64,000 nucleotides of DNA, from assembly GCF_010015445.1 (NCBI RefSeq), contig NC_053120.1:16295597-16359596 (forward strand). The letters run 5' to 3'. The stretch comes from Perca fluviatilis (taxonomy: Eukaryota > Chordata > Actinopteri > Perciformes > Percidae). Below, in pieces: positions 1-28,990 of the stretch (its first letter is position 1; every line of letters starts with the position of its first letter). Position numbers and translations under genes: made by a program. The notes under the pieces are model-generated. The model did no database searches, was not told the DNA's origin, and was given only the letters and a program-made list of their open reading frames with translations.

Positions 1-4468
<4,468 letters not shown>

Positions 4469-4580
4469 GCCTCAGGGGTTTTCCTCTCTTTGAGTGTCCC
4501 CTGTGGCAACCCCCGCCGCAGCCTAAACGCACTACCCTCATTCAAAATGAATGGAAAGTCCTGCGTTTTTGCCGGACTGT

Positions 4581-4604
4581 CAGACGGCCGACGCAGGCCG
4601 TCTG
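4581..4604. repeat. 9-bp perfect GC-rich stem-loop
   Basis: CAGACGGCC (4581-4589) pairs exactly with GGCCGTCTG (4596-4604) across the loop GACGCA. The surrounding GAACGCGG context resembles the ends of fish MITEs, so it may be a transposon tip inside the 3' UTR. Confidence 0.6.
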
Positions 4605-5491
4605 AACGCGGCCTTAGTCTGCAACCTTTTTTCATGCTGGGAAGGATTTTCCTAACATGCACACTCTTTTTTTTAAGTAGCGCTCTGCTTCTCATACAGT
4701 TACAAGCTACCATCTCATACTGAGCAGCTCGAGTGAGAAGGGAAGTTCCTCTATCAGGGGATTCTAGAGGAAGGGAAGAGCATTATTCCTTCATTTCCTC
4801 TGCTCAAAGTTAGTTAGTCCAAGGACTGGGTTATAGACAAACATCAGTCCATAGAGCCTCCTTTTGTCTCACACCAGATATCCATATAGGAAGATGATTT
4901 GTAAGATGTGGCTTCATGGAGAATGAATGGCTTATCTTGTCTAATTGAGTTAATTCCTAAGCAAAAAAATAAATGAGGAAATATCCCCCCCTAATTTTTA
5001 GAGTACACCTATGAGGTCACAGACCTCCACTGGATAAGCCTTTCTTGTTTTTGCTCACCAACCAACTATCTTGCAATATTTATTTCTGAAAAACGTAATA
5101 TTTTAGAACTGAAAAAGGTTCTAGAAATATTAAGGATAGCAGCTTTGACTACCAATTATCAAGGGTTGTCTCAGAAGTGGGCTTGTTACTGTCTGGTTCC
5201 TTTGCTGAACTGGTTATGAAAATGATAAGAAAGGCTTCCCATACACCAGGAGTTGTTGTTTTATCCTGTTCCATTAGAACACGTTTTCTGCAGTTTACAG
5301 TAAACGAGTTTCAAGGGCCACCTGAATACTATTATTTATCTTCTTTACTCACACCTTTGTTTGTTTTGGTTGTTTTGTGCTCATTTGAGACCTAATTTCT
5401 GTATGGTGACTTGCTGCTTCTTATTACATTTTCTTTTGTAAAAGTATATTTTTAGTTGTAAACATAAAAATCTTAAGAAATGTGCAATAGA

Positions 5492-5497
5492 AATAAA
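5492..5497 (+). terminator. kcnn1: Candidate poly(A) signal AATAAA
   Basis: A consensus hexamer about 1.0 kb after the channel stop codon. A second AATAAA lies at 5651-5656. Either could end the transcript. Nothing coding lies between here and the uhrf1 promoter. Confidence 0.4.
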
Positions 5498-5656
5498 GTT
5501 AGTTTAGATTTTTCAAATTTTGTTTTTGAAATCTTTTTGTGTTTCACAACATTGATATGGCGTGTACTTACATTATTGCAATATTTAGTAACTTTTAATG
5601 TTGTAGCAGCCACACAGTATTTTATTTTAGACTTATTTTAATACAAAAGTAATAAA

Positions 5657-6120
5657 GACTTTTTCCAGAACTCTGTCATAGACTTGTAGGTTTATCTATG
5701 TTTGCCTTGGCAGGACTCATGAGTAAAGTGATACTTCTCTTGGGAAATTGTTTTACAGAGGCTTTAGGAAATTAATTTGTGTGCACACCAAGTGGAGGAT
5801 AGCCTTTGAAATCAGCATGACATGCACCAACAGAGCAATTGTGATTTTTTTGTATGTGTCCCTCCTATGTACCCAAATACAGATCCTCCTCTCACTCAGA
5901 CTCTAATTCGAACTGAGTTGTCTTAAAAATACTTTCAGCTCCCGCCAAACTGAAGGGGAGGCAATTGCACATCATTAATTAAACAGAATTATTAAGTTAT
6001 CATTTTTAATAACTTAATTATTTTGAAGAAGGAAACTCATTGTGTAACCAAATTAAGAAGCAGTCATCCTTCAGACACAGCCTCACCAGTGAGGTTGTTT
6101 ACCAGAACCACCATCTGTCT
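5657..6120. other. Intergenic between kcnn1-like gene and uhrf1
   Basis: AT-rich, with no gene, repeat family or RNA recognised. It contains a short palindromic AT stretch near 5975-6020. Confidence 0.4.
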
Positions 6121-6472
6121 CTCCGGTTACCGGTGGCGCTCCATAATCTCGCGATAAATATCCGGAGGCGAGCTGCACCCACGAGAATGTCGTTTCGCGC
6201 GCTGAGGCTAAGCTCCAGTCACATTCCAGATCGACAGCTGTTCTACCCAATGAGCTCCATTTGCTTAGAGGCCATCAGCCAATAGCGAGGCTGTATTTTT
6301 AGAGCAGGCGGGATATCAAAGTCTTGAAGAATAACTCATTGATCAGTCTCCAACAAGCCATAACGTTAGAGAGTTGGTCTTGTAAATCTCACACAGAAGT
6401 TATTTGGAGAAAACGTGCGCGTTACTCCGTAAACGTAAATTTCTTGTTTTTTCACTTCACACGAACAAACAG
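6121..6472 (+). promoter_or_regulatory. uhrf1: uhrf1 promoter and noncoding first exon
   Basis: A locally GC/CpG-richer block before the gene. It holds TCTCGCGA at 6147-6154 (close to the TCTCGCGAGA promoter motif), CCAAT at 6247-6251 and 6279-6283, GCGGGA at 6308-6313 (E2F/CDE-like) and CTTGAA at 6323-6328 (CHR variant). The first exon appears to end at the donor CAG|gtaaag at 6472/6473 and joins the coding exon whose acceptor is at 8628-8629. There is no TATA box at the expected place. The transcription start is not fixed by sequence, but lies between about 6330 and 6460. Confidence 0.6.
6247..6283 (+). promoter_or_regulatory. uhrf1: Two CCAAT (NF-Y) boxes 32 bp apart
   Basis: CCAAT starts at 6247 and again at 6279. 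A spacing of 31-33 bp between NF-Y sites is characteristic of promoters repressed in G0/G1 and active in S-G2/M. UHRF1 is a proliferation-linked gene, so the arrangement fits. Assignment rests on motifs only. Confidence 0.55.
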
Positions 6473-8629
6473 GTAAAGAAGTTTTTTTCTTCATGTTCTC
6501 ATAACTTTTAAAATTGTCCTCATTGATATCTTCACTCAGTAGCTAGCTCACCATGGTTAGCTAACTTGACAAAGTCCTACCTCGTTTCTGTTTGGGCTAA
6601 CGTTACTACACCAAGTTCTCTAGCCAGCTGAATGTGCAATTTAAAATGAATCAAAATAATTAGTCACCGGGACAGTTTTCGTGCTGTTGAATGTACTCTG
6701 ATTTCTTTTTGATAACAAAACGTTACCGTTACTAGTTGAAAGCTCTCTTAACAATAAGTTGTAACGTGGTTTGCTGTTAACGTTACGTTAAGCATTGATG
6801 GGTGGGTGATGCACTTATCTTGTATTGTTTATCTGTAGCTTGTACAGCCACATCATGTGTAACTCGTGGTGAAATTACAACTAGCTTTGCCACTTCCTAC
6901 GAAGCAAAACAAATAACGCTAACCTCAAACGGAGCGGTTATTTTCCTGTTTTTCCGTGTTGGCTGGTGATGAATTGGCCCACGTTTTCCGTATGTATTTA
7001 GAAAAAAAGTGAATGGTGTCTGTGAAATAACGCGTCTTATGTGTGAGGAAGTAGTTTGTTTTCGACTCGTGTTTTGTTCACTGGTCTTGGTTTATTTCGA
7101 GCCAGCCGAGCGAACAACACCTCAGCTGAGAGCGCAAAAGTGAACGCCGAGCAGTTAGTATGAACGAAGCGCGGTTTATGGGGGCAAATTAGCGATTCAA
7201 TATTACAATAATAGATTCCAAACTGCATATTAGGTAGTATTTCGGTGTGTTTTATTGTCAGAGAGCGAAGGCACATTGTTTGCCACTAGCGCTCCCTCCC
7301 GTCCGGATGTGCGCTTGCTTTTAAAAGAACTGGGAGTGGCCTGCACCACAGTTTCCCGCACTGTATTTAAATCAGCTTGTTCCCTCCCTTTCTCATACTC
7401 TGTTGAAGTGACAGCCCAGTGCTGACAGCAGCACAATACACGGACGAAAGACTGGCATAATCATATTGATTAATATATATCCGTTGCTGAGAAACATTTA
7501 TTTCATTATTTGATTTAGTCCTTAAACAAAACTGCATAACATTTTTTATGTCGGGATTGGCAGGAACGATATGCTTTGACAATGTCCACGCAGAGCTTTC
7601 GAAAAGCAAGAATCAATGGAGTAACAAATGCTGGCCTTGTGTTGATTGAAGGCTAAAACGAGGAGGGAAAGATTAATTTTACATTTGGCCAACTCGGTGG
7701 GAACAAGGGCTTGGTAGTTACGTTGGAGGCTCACAGTCAGTTAACCTTAATGGTCCATTAACAGTTAGTAAAACTCTATTTATAGGCCTAGCAGTCTTTA
7801 AAACAGATGCAAAGTTTTTTTTACACACAAATATAAAACAAATGAATAAAGTAGAACAAAATTACAATATGAAATGCAGAAATATGATACCAAACAAAAA
7901 ACGATAACATAAGAGACAGACAGATAAGACAGAAATAGAGATCTATGAAAAGGGTTCCCTATGTCAAAAACGATGACAAAGACACACAAGGTGTCTTTGA
8001 CATGGGTAGGAATACAAAAACCAACACACAGTAATGTAAAAATGAACGCTGCCGCGCATAAGGAGTAAAAGCCAACAGAATGAAAGGTTATCCCAAAATT
8101 GATCATTTTAAAACTTTGAAATGATCAGATGAAATCTGCATGCATATATTGCATGCTAATACATACAGTGTTTTGGTTAAAATCTTAGTCAAGCCCATCA
8201 GTAATTGCGGGTATTATTAATGTTTTGTTAATACATACTAATAGACAAAACAAAAGCTTGTTTTGCTTTGCAAAACTAATTGACCTTTTAAAACGTTGTG
8301 CACCACTGTGTTGCTTCTAGCAGAAAATGCCGAAACCAACATTTAAGGTTAATGCACCGACCAAACAGTCAAGTCTGATTTAGACAAGGCCATAGCCGTG
8401 TGCCATACAATGTTATTTATACAAAGAAATAGCAAATGGTGCTCAGATGGTTTGGTATGGAAGTTTAACAAAACTGGTTTGCTTTTGATCACTGATGTCA
8501 GCTGAAGTCTATCAACTGATCCATTAAACAAGACTAGTTAAAGTACAAGATTACTTACCCAGCATCTAGTAAAAATAATTGCAGTAATTATTGTGGCTAT
8601 AATGGGTCATGGTGTGGCTGTTGACACAG
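6473..8629 (+). other. uhrf1 intron 1
   Basis: No transposon with clear ends was recognised. The first part is dotted with AACGTTA/GCTAGC-type motifs (6540-6790). A consensus E2F site TTTCCCGC lies at 7352-7359, about 0.9 kb inside the intron. The remainder (7740-8580) is AT-rich with nothing recognised. Confidence 0.5.
7352..7359 (+). promoter_or_regulatory. uhrf1: Consensus E2F site TTTCCCGC in intron 1
   Basis: An exact TTTCCCGC match in a locally GC-rich stretch (7290-7360). Mammalian UHRF1 is a known E2F target. It could serve an alternative promoter or an intronic enhancer, and a chance match is possible. Confidence 0.35.
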
Positions 8630-8639
8630 GGCAGCTGCA

Positions 8640-21805
<13,166 letters not shown>

Positions 21806-24700
21806 TCATTGGTTCTGCCTACTCAGCCCTGAAGGAAACGCAATGTAAACTGTAAGGGGAATTTTCAGTAGAGGCAATAAAGAATCAATTTCTCTTAATA
21901 TATTTTTTATGATTATAAAACTACAATTTTTTTGTGGACTTCAATGCCCAATTCTTAATCTTGGATCTGCCATGATGTGTAGTTAACGATGCATTTTAAT
22001 TTGTAACTTACCCATTACTCCGTTAATACCTTACACCGTGATTTTACTTCCCTGGGTTTCATTTTTGTTCCATTAACTAATGCTAATGTTATCCATATTG
22101 TGAAATGTTTGTTACCTTCAACTAAATCCCTCCATGTTTAGCACTCCTTAGGAGAAGGTTAAGTCCAAATTGGTTTAGCCGTTTAACTTGTTTGGAGATT
22201 CTTTTGTACAAGGCTAATATTTGAAACTGGTCTTATATAGTCTGCCGTTCGTTTGGCTGTGGTTCGTCGTCATTTTTGGTGCAATTTTAAAAGAAATCTG
22301 AGAACGTAGCCAGGGGTATTAATTGGTTTACATTCACATAAGTCTGGACAGACTTCCAAATGTGACCCTTTTGTTTGTCCTGACATGATCAGATAATTGA
22401 AATTGCTCTAACATGAAAAGTGAACACAGCTGCTTCATAAAATGTGGATAAGGCCTGAACTACAAGCACAAACTGAACCAGTTAAAGTTTTTGTATTTTC
22501 TGCTTTTCAGCAGTCTGAAAGGAAGTGTCTTGTTTGGGAACGCTGTCATCAAATGTGGTTGGATTTTCTAACTTGTGTATTGGTTCCTTGAAGGTGCACT
22601 ATGAGTTGCTGCATGGTTTCAGCGGGATTTCGTTTTTGTCTAACCTGACTCCACCAGATGGATTGCTTCGCATTTGCTCTGCATATCCATCTGGGAACTT
22701 TACGTTGGAGAACTTTTGGGAAGAGGCGAAAATACTGTCTAATTTTTGTCTGAAATCGTAGGCATCTCCCCTTGATCCGCTAGCTGCCTGGCCCCTGCAT
22801 ACACTGTGAAAAAGCCCGGTCTCGGGAGACAACACAGGGGTCGTAAATGTCAAACACTAGGGGCACAAGCCGTGCACCAAAATACAACAAACAGCTCCAG
22901 CCAATCACCGACAAGATGGTTATGGGAGGGGGTGGGGGTTAGTGACAGTCAGTTAGTCATGACCGTTACGGCAACATGTGGGGAGGGGTGAGCTTGCTCT
23001 GTTTTGTTTGGTATTTACTTGGAACGTCAACAGAAGTGACAATGCAGGAACTCATTTGCACCTTTTTAAATATTTTCGTTCCGTAATTTTATATTTGTAT
23101 ATGAAGTTTTTTGTTTTAAAAGTTATGAATTTGATACAACCTTGGAAGCTAAACATGATGGATTCTTGAGGCCATTATATACTGTGGTGAAGATTTGGAT
23201 TCTCCTCTGTTGAAAAAGGTTTACTTTGATAAAGTCCAAAGAAACAAAGTGCTTAACCAAGAGGGTAATGTAGAACTCCCATCTATCTAGATCATTAGCC
23301 ATTGCCCCTGACACTTAACCTAATTGAGTCTAGAAACTTGTATTTTTTTGCTAAAATTTGACTTTGTTTTCATCTTTTATAATCTTACTGCCATCTGTGG
23401 GGTGGGGGAGGGGTGTTCCATCAGATTTTGTCTCCTGTGGTAACTTGTAATACCTGACCTAAAAACTAGGGATGTGATTTAACCTCCAAAACCTAGAAAT
23501 GCTTGCATTGAGATGGGACATAAAAAAAAAAAAAAAAATAGCCACACACTGCTCCTGAAATTTGATATTGTATCAGCTAAATTATCTGAATTTATTGACT
23601 ACTTTTTGCCGTTGCCTTTTGTCATATGTGAATATTTGATGTTGAATTTCAGCAGCAGTGGACAATGTCCATCCACATGCTAGCACTTTGGGTTTTAATG
23701 GAGACAAAGATTTTCATAGGCTGGGAAATGTATATTTCTTCTGAAATTGTATAATTTTTTTTTAGTCAATTTGTACGTTTTGATATGTAGTTTTAGAATT
23801 GCTTGCACAAGTTTGGTGCAAAAAACTGTCAATACATTTTCATTGTTATTAAAAAAAGTTTTAAAAATTAGGTATTGTGTTGGGGGTTTTTTTTTTTGGG
23901 GACTTTCTATTGACTGAAGTTCTACATCATCTATAGGCTTACATTGTTATGTTATCATTTAGTCTGGTCACCTCAGTGAGCAAGATTGCTAGCTAAAATG
24001 ACAGGAGACTAGCTTGTCATGCTACAGAAGTGGAAGTCTGAAATTGAGGAGGGAGGAGTGAAAGAGGAAAAATAATGAAGGCGATAACAAGAAATTGGAT
24101 GTGAAAACTTGTGGATAAAGCAGGTCAAACAGGAGGAACAAGAGAAAAATGAGTTGAGAAAAAAAGGAATGGTCCCTGGGGGGGGGGAGAGAGAGAAGCA
24201 TGCCCCTGGACTAGCGCAAGGTATTATTAAGAAAAACTTACCTTAACGTGATACGGATTTTCACATTAAATCAAAGATGGCTTGTGGTGATTGGCAAGAT
24301 CTGGGTAAAAAAAAAAGGGATTGCAATGCAAGTACCGTTTGACTGGAGAAGTTTCGATACTACGCAGTACTGGACTATTTCGGTCGATACTTAATTTAAA
24401 AGCTAGGCATCTGGCTCCAGCCCTTGTTTGAACCATGGTGTAGTCTAATGCCTTTTTTTTGTTCTGACAAGGATACAAATACGAGTTTTTCAATGATTAT
24501 ATTTTAAGTACAGAACTAATTTTAATCTTGAATTCTTATTTTAAAATTAGAATGTCACCCAAACACCAATTCAGAGAAACTGGATTAGGAATTTTGAGAA
24601 ACAGAGCATGGTGATCAGGGTTGTAGACAAACTTTTGAACTCTTATGAGAATACTGGTAAAATTGTGTTTCATTTACACTGAAAGTAGTTTATTTATCTC
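21806..24700 (+). other. uhrf1: uhrf1 3' UTR and intergenic sequence
   Basis: The first poly(A) signal is AATAAA at 21876-21881. Whether a longer UTR continues cannot be decided from sequence. A stretch at 22800-22990 resembles the interior of a fish DNA transposon. A-runs lie at 23521-23538 and a G-run at 24177-24188. No gene was seen. Confidence 0.45.
21876..21881 (+). terminator. uhrf1: Poly(A) signal AATAAA after uhrf1
   Basis: A consensus hexamer 71 bases after the stop codon, on the coding strand. It would give a very short 3' UTR. Confidence 0.5.
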
Positions 24701-24719
24701 ATGGTCAACAAAGCGTAAA

Positions 24720-25035
24720 CGCCTTTAGCGGACCTAGTAGTGTCGACGTGCACGTACGAGTGTACGAGCACCGAGGACGAGTAGTAGTGGGCGTCTCTTT
24801 TCATTGGTTGATTTGTGTGTCAATCAAATAAACAACCCTTATCGTCGGGTTTGTGACTAAGAAATCTATCTTCCGGGTGATTAAACCAATCGCAAAGCGT
24901 AGTTTCTGAGGTGGGCGTGACTCCGAATAGCCTCAGCTAGCTAATGTTAGAGGAAAATCCAACCAGGGAATATTTACAAAACGAAACCAAATAGATTGAA
25001 CAAAACAGGGAGACGACAATACTTTGCTGCAGGAG
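24720..25035 (+). promoter_or_regulatory. kdm4b: Probable kdm4b promoter and noncoding first exon
   Basis: CpG-bearing sequence with ATTGG (inverted CCAAT) at 24803-24807, CCAAT at 24886-24890 and a GGGCGTG box near 24914. It is followed by a possible exon ending at the donor CAGGAG|gtaata (25035/25036). The first coding exon of kdm4b has its acceptor at 33391-33392, so a noncoding exon upstream is required, and this is the best candidate seen. The link is inferred. Confidence 0.45.
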
Positions 25036-26042
25036 GTAATATTCCCCAAACTGGATTAATTTGGTTCAATCGCGAAGACCGTATTCTTGTTTGGTGTTGT
25101 GTGATGGCTGTCGTCGCGGTGTTTTGTTTTTTCTAAATGCAGATATGGAAGTAGCTAGCTAATGTTACCTAGCTAGAAGCTAACCAGTGTTAGCTAAGAA
25201 TACATACACGTTAAGACACGGTGAAGTGTGGTTAAATATAACTGTTGGTTTTGCGTAATGTTGTATGTACCACTTAAGTAGATTGCATTGAAGGTTAATT
25301 TGAGTTCCACATTTGACCCATTTTGAAGCGCTTCAGCTCCGGTTTTTTGGTAAAAGGCTAACAGGTAACGTTAATGTTAGTTGTGCAGAGCAATCGTCGC
25401 CCGTAGCAGCAGCAGCCTGTAATAACTGCTCATTTTAAATCTAGCAGCGTCGCTTTACTGTCACGTCACAAATACGAATCATCTATCAGGAGAATAAATA
25501 CTGTTTATGAGTATTACCGTCTTTGTACTTAGTAAGGAGGATAGTGTGCTGCAATATTGAATCAAGTTACGGGCCCAGATAGATTTAAAGGGGCTGTTTA
25601 GGCCTATTTTGTTGTGGTTAGACAGCTGGGGGTCATGTGGCCTGCCATGATCCACATTGTCTCGGCTAGACAACGTTACACATTTTTGGACTATTTTGAA
25701 AATAAAACTTGTAGTATCGTCCAATTGTCGGTTTATGACATCCCTTTATTTTGGAAGACATGCATTTCTCAGTCACTAAAAAGAAAATACTATTGTGTTC
25801 AAGTGGGATTTATTTACAAATGTATTATATTAAATTCAGCAAAGTATACCTAACTCTTGCTTGAAACCTGACTATATTGTTTGAAGCCCACAACATGTTT
25901 ACTGCTCTACAGTGGTGTTTGTGCTTGATGCAAATTAATTCCCTGCATTTGCCTTGCCTTGTAGTAGGAACCCAAAGATGTGCATGAAGTTTTAAGTTGT
26001 GCATGAGAAGCTGCAAGCAGTGCATATTTAGGGATGCAGTGA

Positions 26043-26048
<6 letters not shown>

Positions 26049-26081
<33 letters not shown>
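26049..26081 (+). repeat. (GT)n microsatellite
   Basis: An uninterrupted GT run of about 16 units after a TTTG start. Confidence 0.9.
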
Positions 26082-26087
<6 letters not shown>

Positions 26088-26116
26088 GTTTACACCAGAA
26101 ACAGTATTTGGCACTA

Positions 26117-26225
26117 TCCAAACTAGGGCTGCTCCAATACAGATATCGGATAGCAGGACGATATTGATTCAATTAGCTGGATTTGGTATTGGTGACATTG
26201 GGGTGATCTGTTCAATAAAATTCTG
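26117..26225 (+). mobile_element. Transposon end fragment
   Basis: Begins near AGGGCTGCTCCAATACAGAT and continues with ATCGG/GATATTG-rich sequence typical of fish hAT ends. The partner end was not found. Confidence 0.3.
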
Positions 26226-26420
26226 TGTTTAAATACCAGATACATTATATACTGGAATTCCATTCCTGCTTAAAGTGGCTATATGTAACTTTCAGTTTGT
26301 GTTGATTCTAGTGGGCACTTTGTACAAAAGTGGAAGTATTTTTACCACACCTGCTGGCTTAAAAGTAAAGGTTCTTTCTTTACGTTCACTGTATAGTACT
26401 GAGTTAGCATTACCGGGAGG

Positions 26421-26780
26421 TAGGGCTGGGCGATATGGAGAAAATCAAATATCACGATATTTTTGACCAAATACCTCAATATCGATACCTCAACGATATT
26501 GTAGTATTGACTATCGGTGCTTTCACAAAATATTTACACAATTACATTTTTGATAAATAATCCTCAGTAATGTGGATATAATGACTAAGTGGGTAAAGGC
26601 AAACAATAGAACAATTACAACAGTGTGGTAAGTTCAGAAAATGACATAACTTTACTGTAATGCAGCCTTTAAAACCAGGAAAACACAACACTTATGTCAT
26701 ATTACGATATCAAAAATCTAAGATGATATCTATTCTCATATCCCAATATTGATATAATATCGATATATTTCCCAGCTCTA
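26421..26780. mobile_element. 360-bp hAT-type MITE nested in the TTAA element
   Basis: TAGGGCTGGGCGATATGG and CCCAGCTCTA form the ends. CCGGGAGG occurs at 26413-26420 and again at 26782-26789, one base off the expected border. A diverged relative lies at 19801-20118. Confidence 0.75.
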
Positions 26781-26901
26781 CCCGGGAGGTCATATAGTCA
26801 CGATGAATGTTTTGCTCAACCAGAAAATCATTCATTTACGATAAGAGAATAAGTTACAGATTCATTTTTGCATTTCAAGTGTTGCCTTTGGAGTTCTTGT
26901 G

Positions 26902-27031
26902 AGGGTTGCTAGAATTTCCATTAATTCCCATGAAAGTTTCCAAATTGGAATGTTTCCAAAATTCCACAGCTAAACTTTCCATGGAAAGTTTCTGGAAATT
27001 TACCAGAAAATTTCCATCCCTTTGCAACCCT
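26902..27031. mobile_element. Short GGGTTGC MITE nested in the TTAA element
   Basis: The ends AGGGTTGCTAGAATTTCC and TTTGCAACCCT are inverted. The interior is rich in GGAAATTT/TTTCCA words, a pattern common in a fish MITE family. The target duplication is not clear. Confidence 0.55.
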
Positions 27032-27604
27032 AAAAATGACAGAGCTTCAGAAACATTAAAAAGTTACATATAGTCACTTTAAGTTTGGACCAATTTGTTG
27101 CTGCATTTCACAGATTTTTTACCAAGTTGCTGGTGCACGTTTTTTATTTTTTTATTTTATAAAAGTGTTTAATTTGTCCATAGAAATCCCCATCAATCGG
27201 TCCAAAAACGTCCCAGTTAGATTGTAAATGCCGTAAACCTATTCTTTGTAAATCTTTACAACCATTCCTTGAAAGAACCATGCAGGCCTGCTTTATTACA
27301 CAATCCAAATCTTTTTCAAAACACGTGTAAGTGTTGTAGAGCAAATGCAGACGTGAAAGGGGTTAATATTTTCTGACATGCCAATCCTAAAGCGTAATAT
27401 ATATTTTTTTCTTTTTTTTTCTCAATCATTATTTCTTTTTTTTTTTATTTATCTAGCCTACCGGTATATTATCATGTGTGATTGACACTTAAAGTGGCAC
27501 ATTTCTGGCAATTGGGGACTGCCACTTAGAAAATGTTGATTTGGTTTTTATTTAATTTTTTGGGAGGCACCTGTGTGTTTGACAGTGCCAATGCCATCTA
27601 AGTT

Positions 27605-27790
27605 CCTCTTCAAACAGATAACTTCTTGTCACCTGTTTGTGTGAAACAAACCGATAACTTCTTGTCACCTGTTTGTGTGTGAAACAAACCGATAACTTCT
27701 TGTCACCTGTTTGTGTGTGAAACAAACCGATAACTTCTTGTCACCTGTTTGTGTGTAAAACAAAGAGTTAATTTCATGTGACTTGCTTGT
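27605..27790 (+). repeat. 38-bp minisatellite, about 4.5 copies
   Basis: The unit CCGATAACTTCTTGTCACCT plus GTTTGTGTGTGAAACAAA starts at 27651, 27689 and 27727. A 36-bp variant precedes it at 27615 and a degenerate copy follows from 27765. The middle copies are identical, suggesting recent expansion. An A-run follows at 27799-27820. Confidence 0.9.
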
Positions 27791-28768
27791 TTGGAGAAAA
27801 AAAAAAAAAAAAAAAAAAGTTAATCTTTGATGCAATGCATTCTCCCCTGGAGCAGTCAGGATCTTTCAAGAGCACAAAACTGTGTGCTCTGCTCAAAATA
27901 CACAACTTTATTCTCCCTGCTTACATAGCTGTGCTTTTAACCCTTGTGCCCTCCTCAAATTTAATAACATCGGACACCTTCGTGGCAAAAATGTACACGC
28001 ATACAAAAACTATTAAATCATCATATCAATATTTTTTTCTGCTTTTTTTTTCATAAATCACTTAAACAACTTCTAACTTGCTCAAAACTACCAAACATTC
28101 AATCATTTCCCGGATTATAAACCTTTAAATGCAAGTTTAATTCTTTGAAGTAATTATTATTTATGAAAAACCCAACAGAACATTAATTATTTTCCATAAA
28201 ATAAATCGTAGGGGAATGGGGCTTTGGTGGTGATTAGAGTCTTGGATATGTCAAAGATTATCAACAAGACTGATTTGATTGCATTAGTATTTTTTATGTA
28301 GTGCCAGATACTCCCTCTGGACACCTTCATGGACAAAAGTGCCTCATTGACTTTCATTAAAACCACATGCTTTTATCTCACTGCCTTTACAGTATAAAAC
28401 CATGCATTTTGTAATGCCAGCATTGCATTTTGTTGATATTTGACACATGATTTAAAAATGTTGACCAAAAAGAGAGGTTCTGACAAAATTTCATGCCATA
28501 AGCAGTAGGGGTGTGCCAAAAAATCGATTCACAGAAGAATCTAGATTCTCATTTGCAACGATTCAGAATCGATCTGAAATGTCCAAGAATCAAATTAATA
28601 AATAAATAAAATCAGCTGGCTGTTTGCCTCCATTTTTGTAACTAGCCTATACGGGACGACCGGACGTCACCACGCAGCCGGTTTTTGAACGTGAGCGGCA
28701 AATCACTAAAACAAAGAGGAAGCAAATATGGATGAGAGGGAGTTCCAACCAGCCCCGTCTTCACTTAA

Positions 28769-28952
28769 AGGAACACGTCGACTTATTGTGACTTTATCTT
28801 ATTCACCGTAACCCCCAGAGTAAGACAAGTCCATACATACCCTTCTGACAGCGTTACAGCACGTACGGAGATGAGAAGGGTATGTATCGACTTGTCTTAC
28901 TCTGGGGGTTACGGTGAATAAGCTAAATTCCCAATAAGTCGGCGTGTTCCTT
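28769..28952. mobile_element. 184-bp foldback MITE nested in the hAT element
   Basis: The two halves are nearly perfect inverted copies. AGGAACACGTCGACTTATTG at the left and its mirror end GTGTTCCTT, plus TTCACCGTAACCCCCAGAGT on one arm and its complement on the other, give arms of about 80 bp. Flanked by TTAA (28765-28768 and 28953-28956); a TTA duplication of Harbinger type is equally readable. Confidence 0.75.
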
Positions 28953-28990
28953 TTAAAGCTAAAGTTTGGCGTCATTTCGGTTTTTACTGA

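Larger units (their letters stand above)
4469..5656 (+). other. kcnn1: Probable 3' UTR of the kcnn1-like gene
   Basis: AT-rich sequence after the stop with no conserved reading frame. Candidate poly(A) signals are AATAAA at 5492-5497 and 5651-5656. The extent is inferred from those signals only. A GC-rich hairpin lies at 4581-4604. Confidence 0.5.
26274..27078. mobile_element. TTAA-flanked DNA transposon carrying two nested insertions
   Basis: AGTGGCTATATGTAACTTTC at the left is mirrored by GTTACATATAGTCACT at the right. TTAA lies on both sides (26270-26273 and 27079-27082). Removing the two inner elements (26421-26780 and 26902-27031) leaves a MITE of about 310 bp. There is no coding content. 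The superfamily is uncertain; TTAA targets occur in piggyBac and Kolobok. Confidence 0.7.

Noticed and set aside
7798..8106. Hydrophobic 102-residue minus-strand frame
   Set aside because: Phe/Tyr/Val-rich because the plus strand is A-rich. It sits inside uhrf1 intron 1 and has no family match or promoter.
22806..22991. Short plus-strand open frame after uhrf1
   Set aside because: The sequence resembles the interior of a fish repeat and lacks a conserved protein. Not called as a gene.
27605..27790. Possible CRISPR-like array of 38-bp repeats
   Set aside because: The repeats are head-to-tail without spacers and the genome is eukaryotic, so it is a minisatellite.
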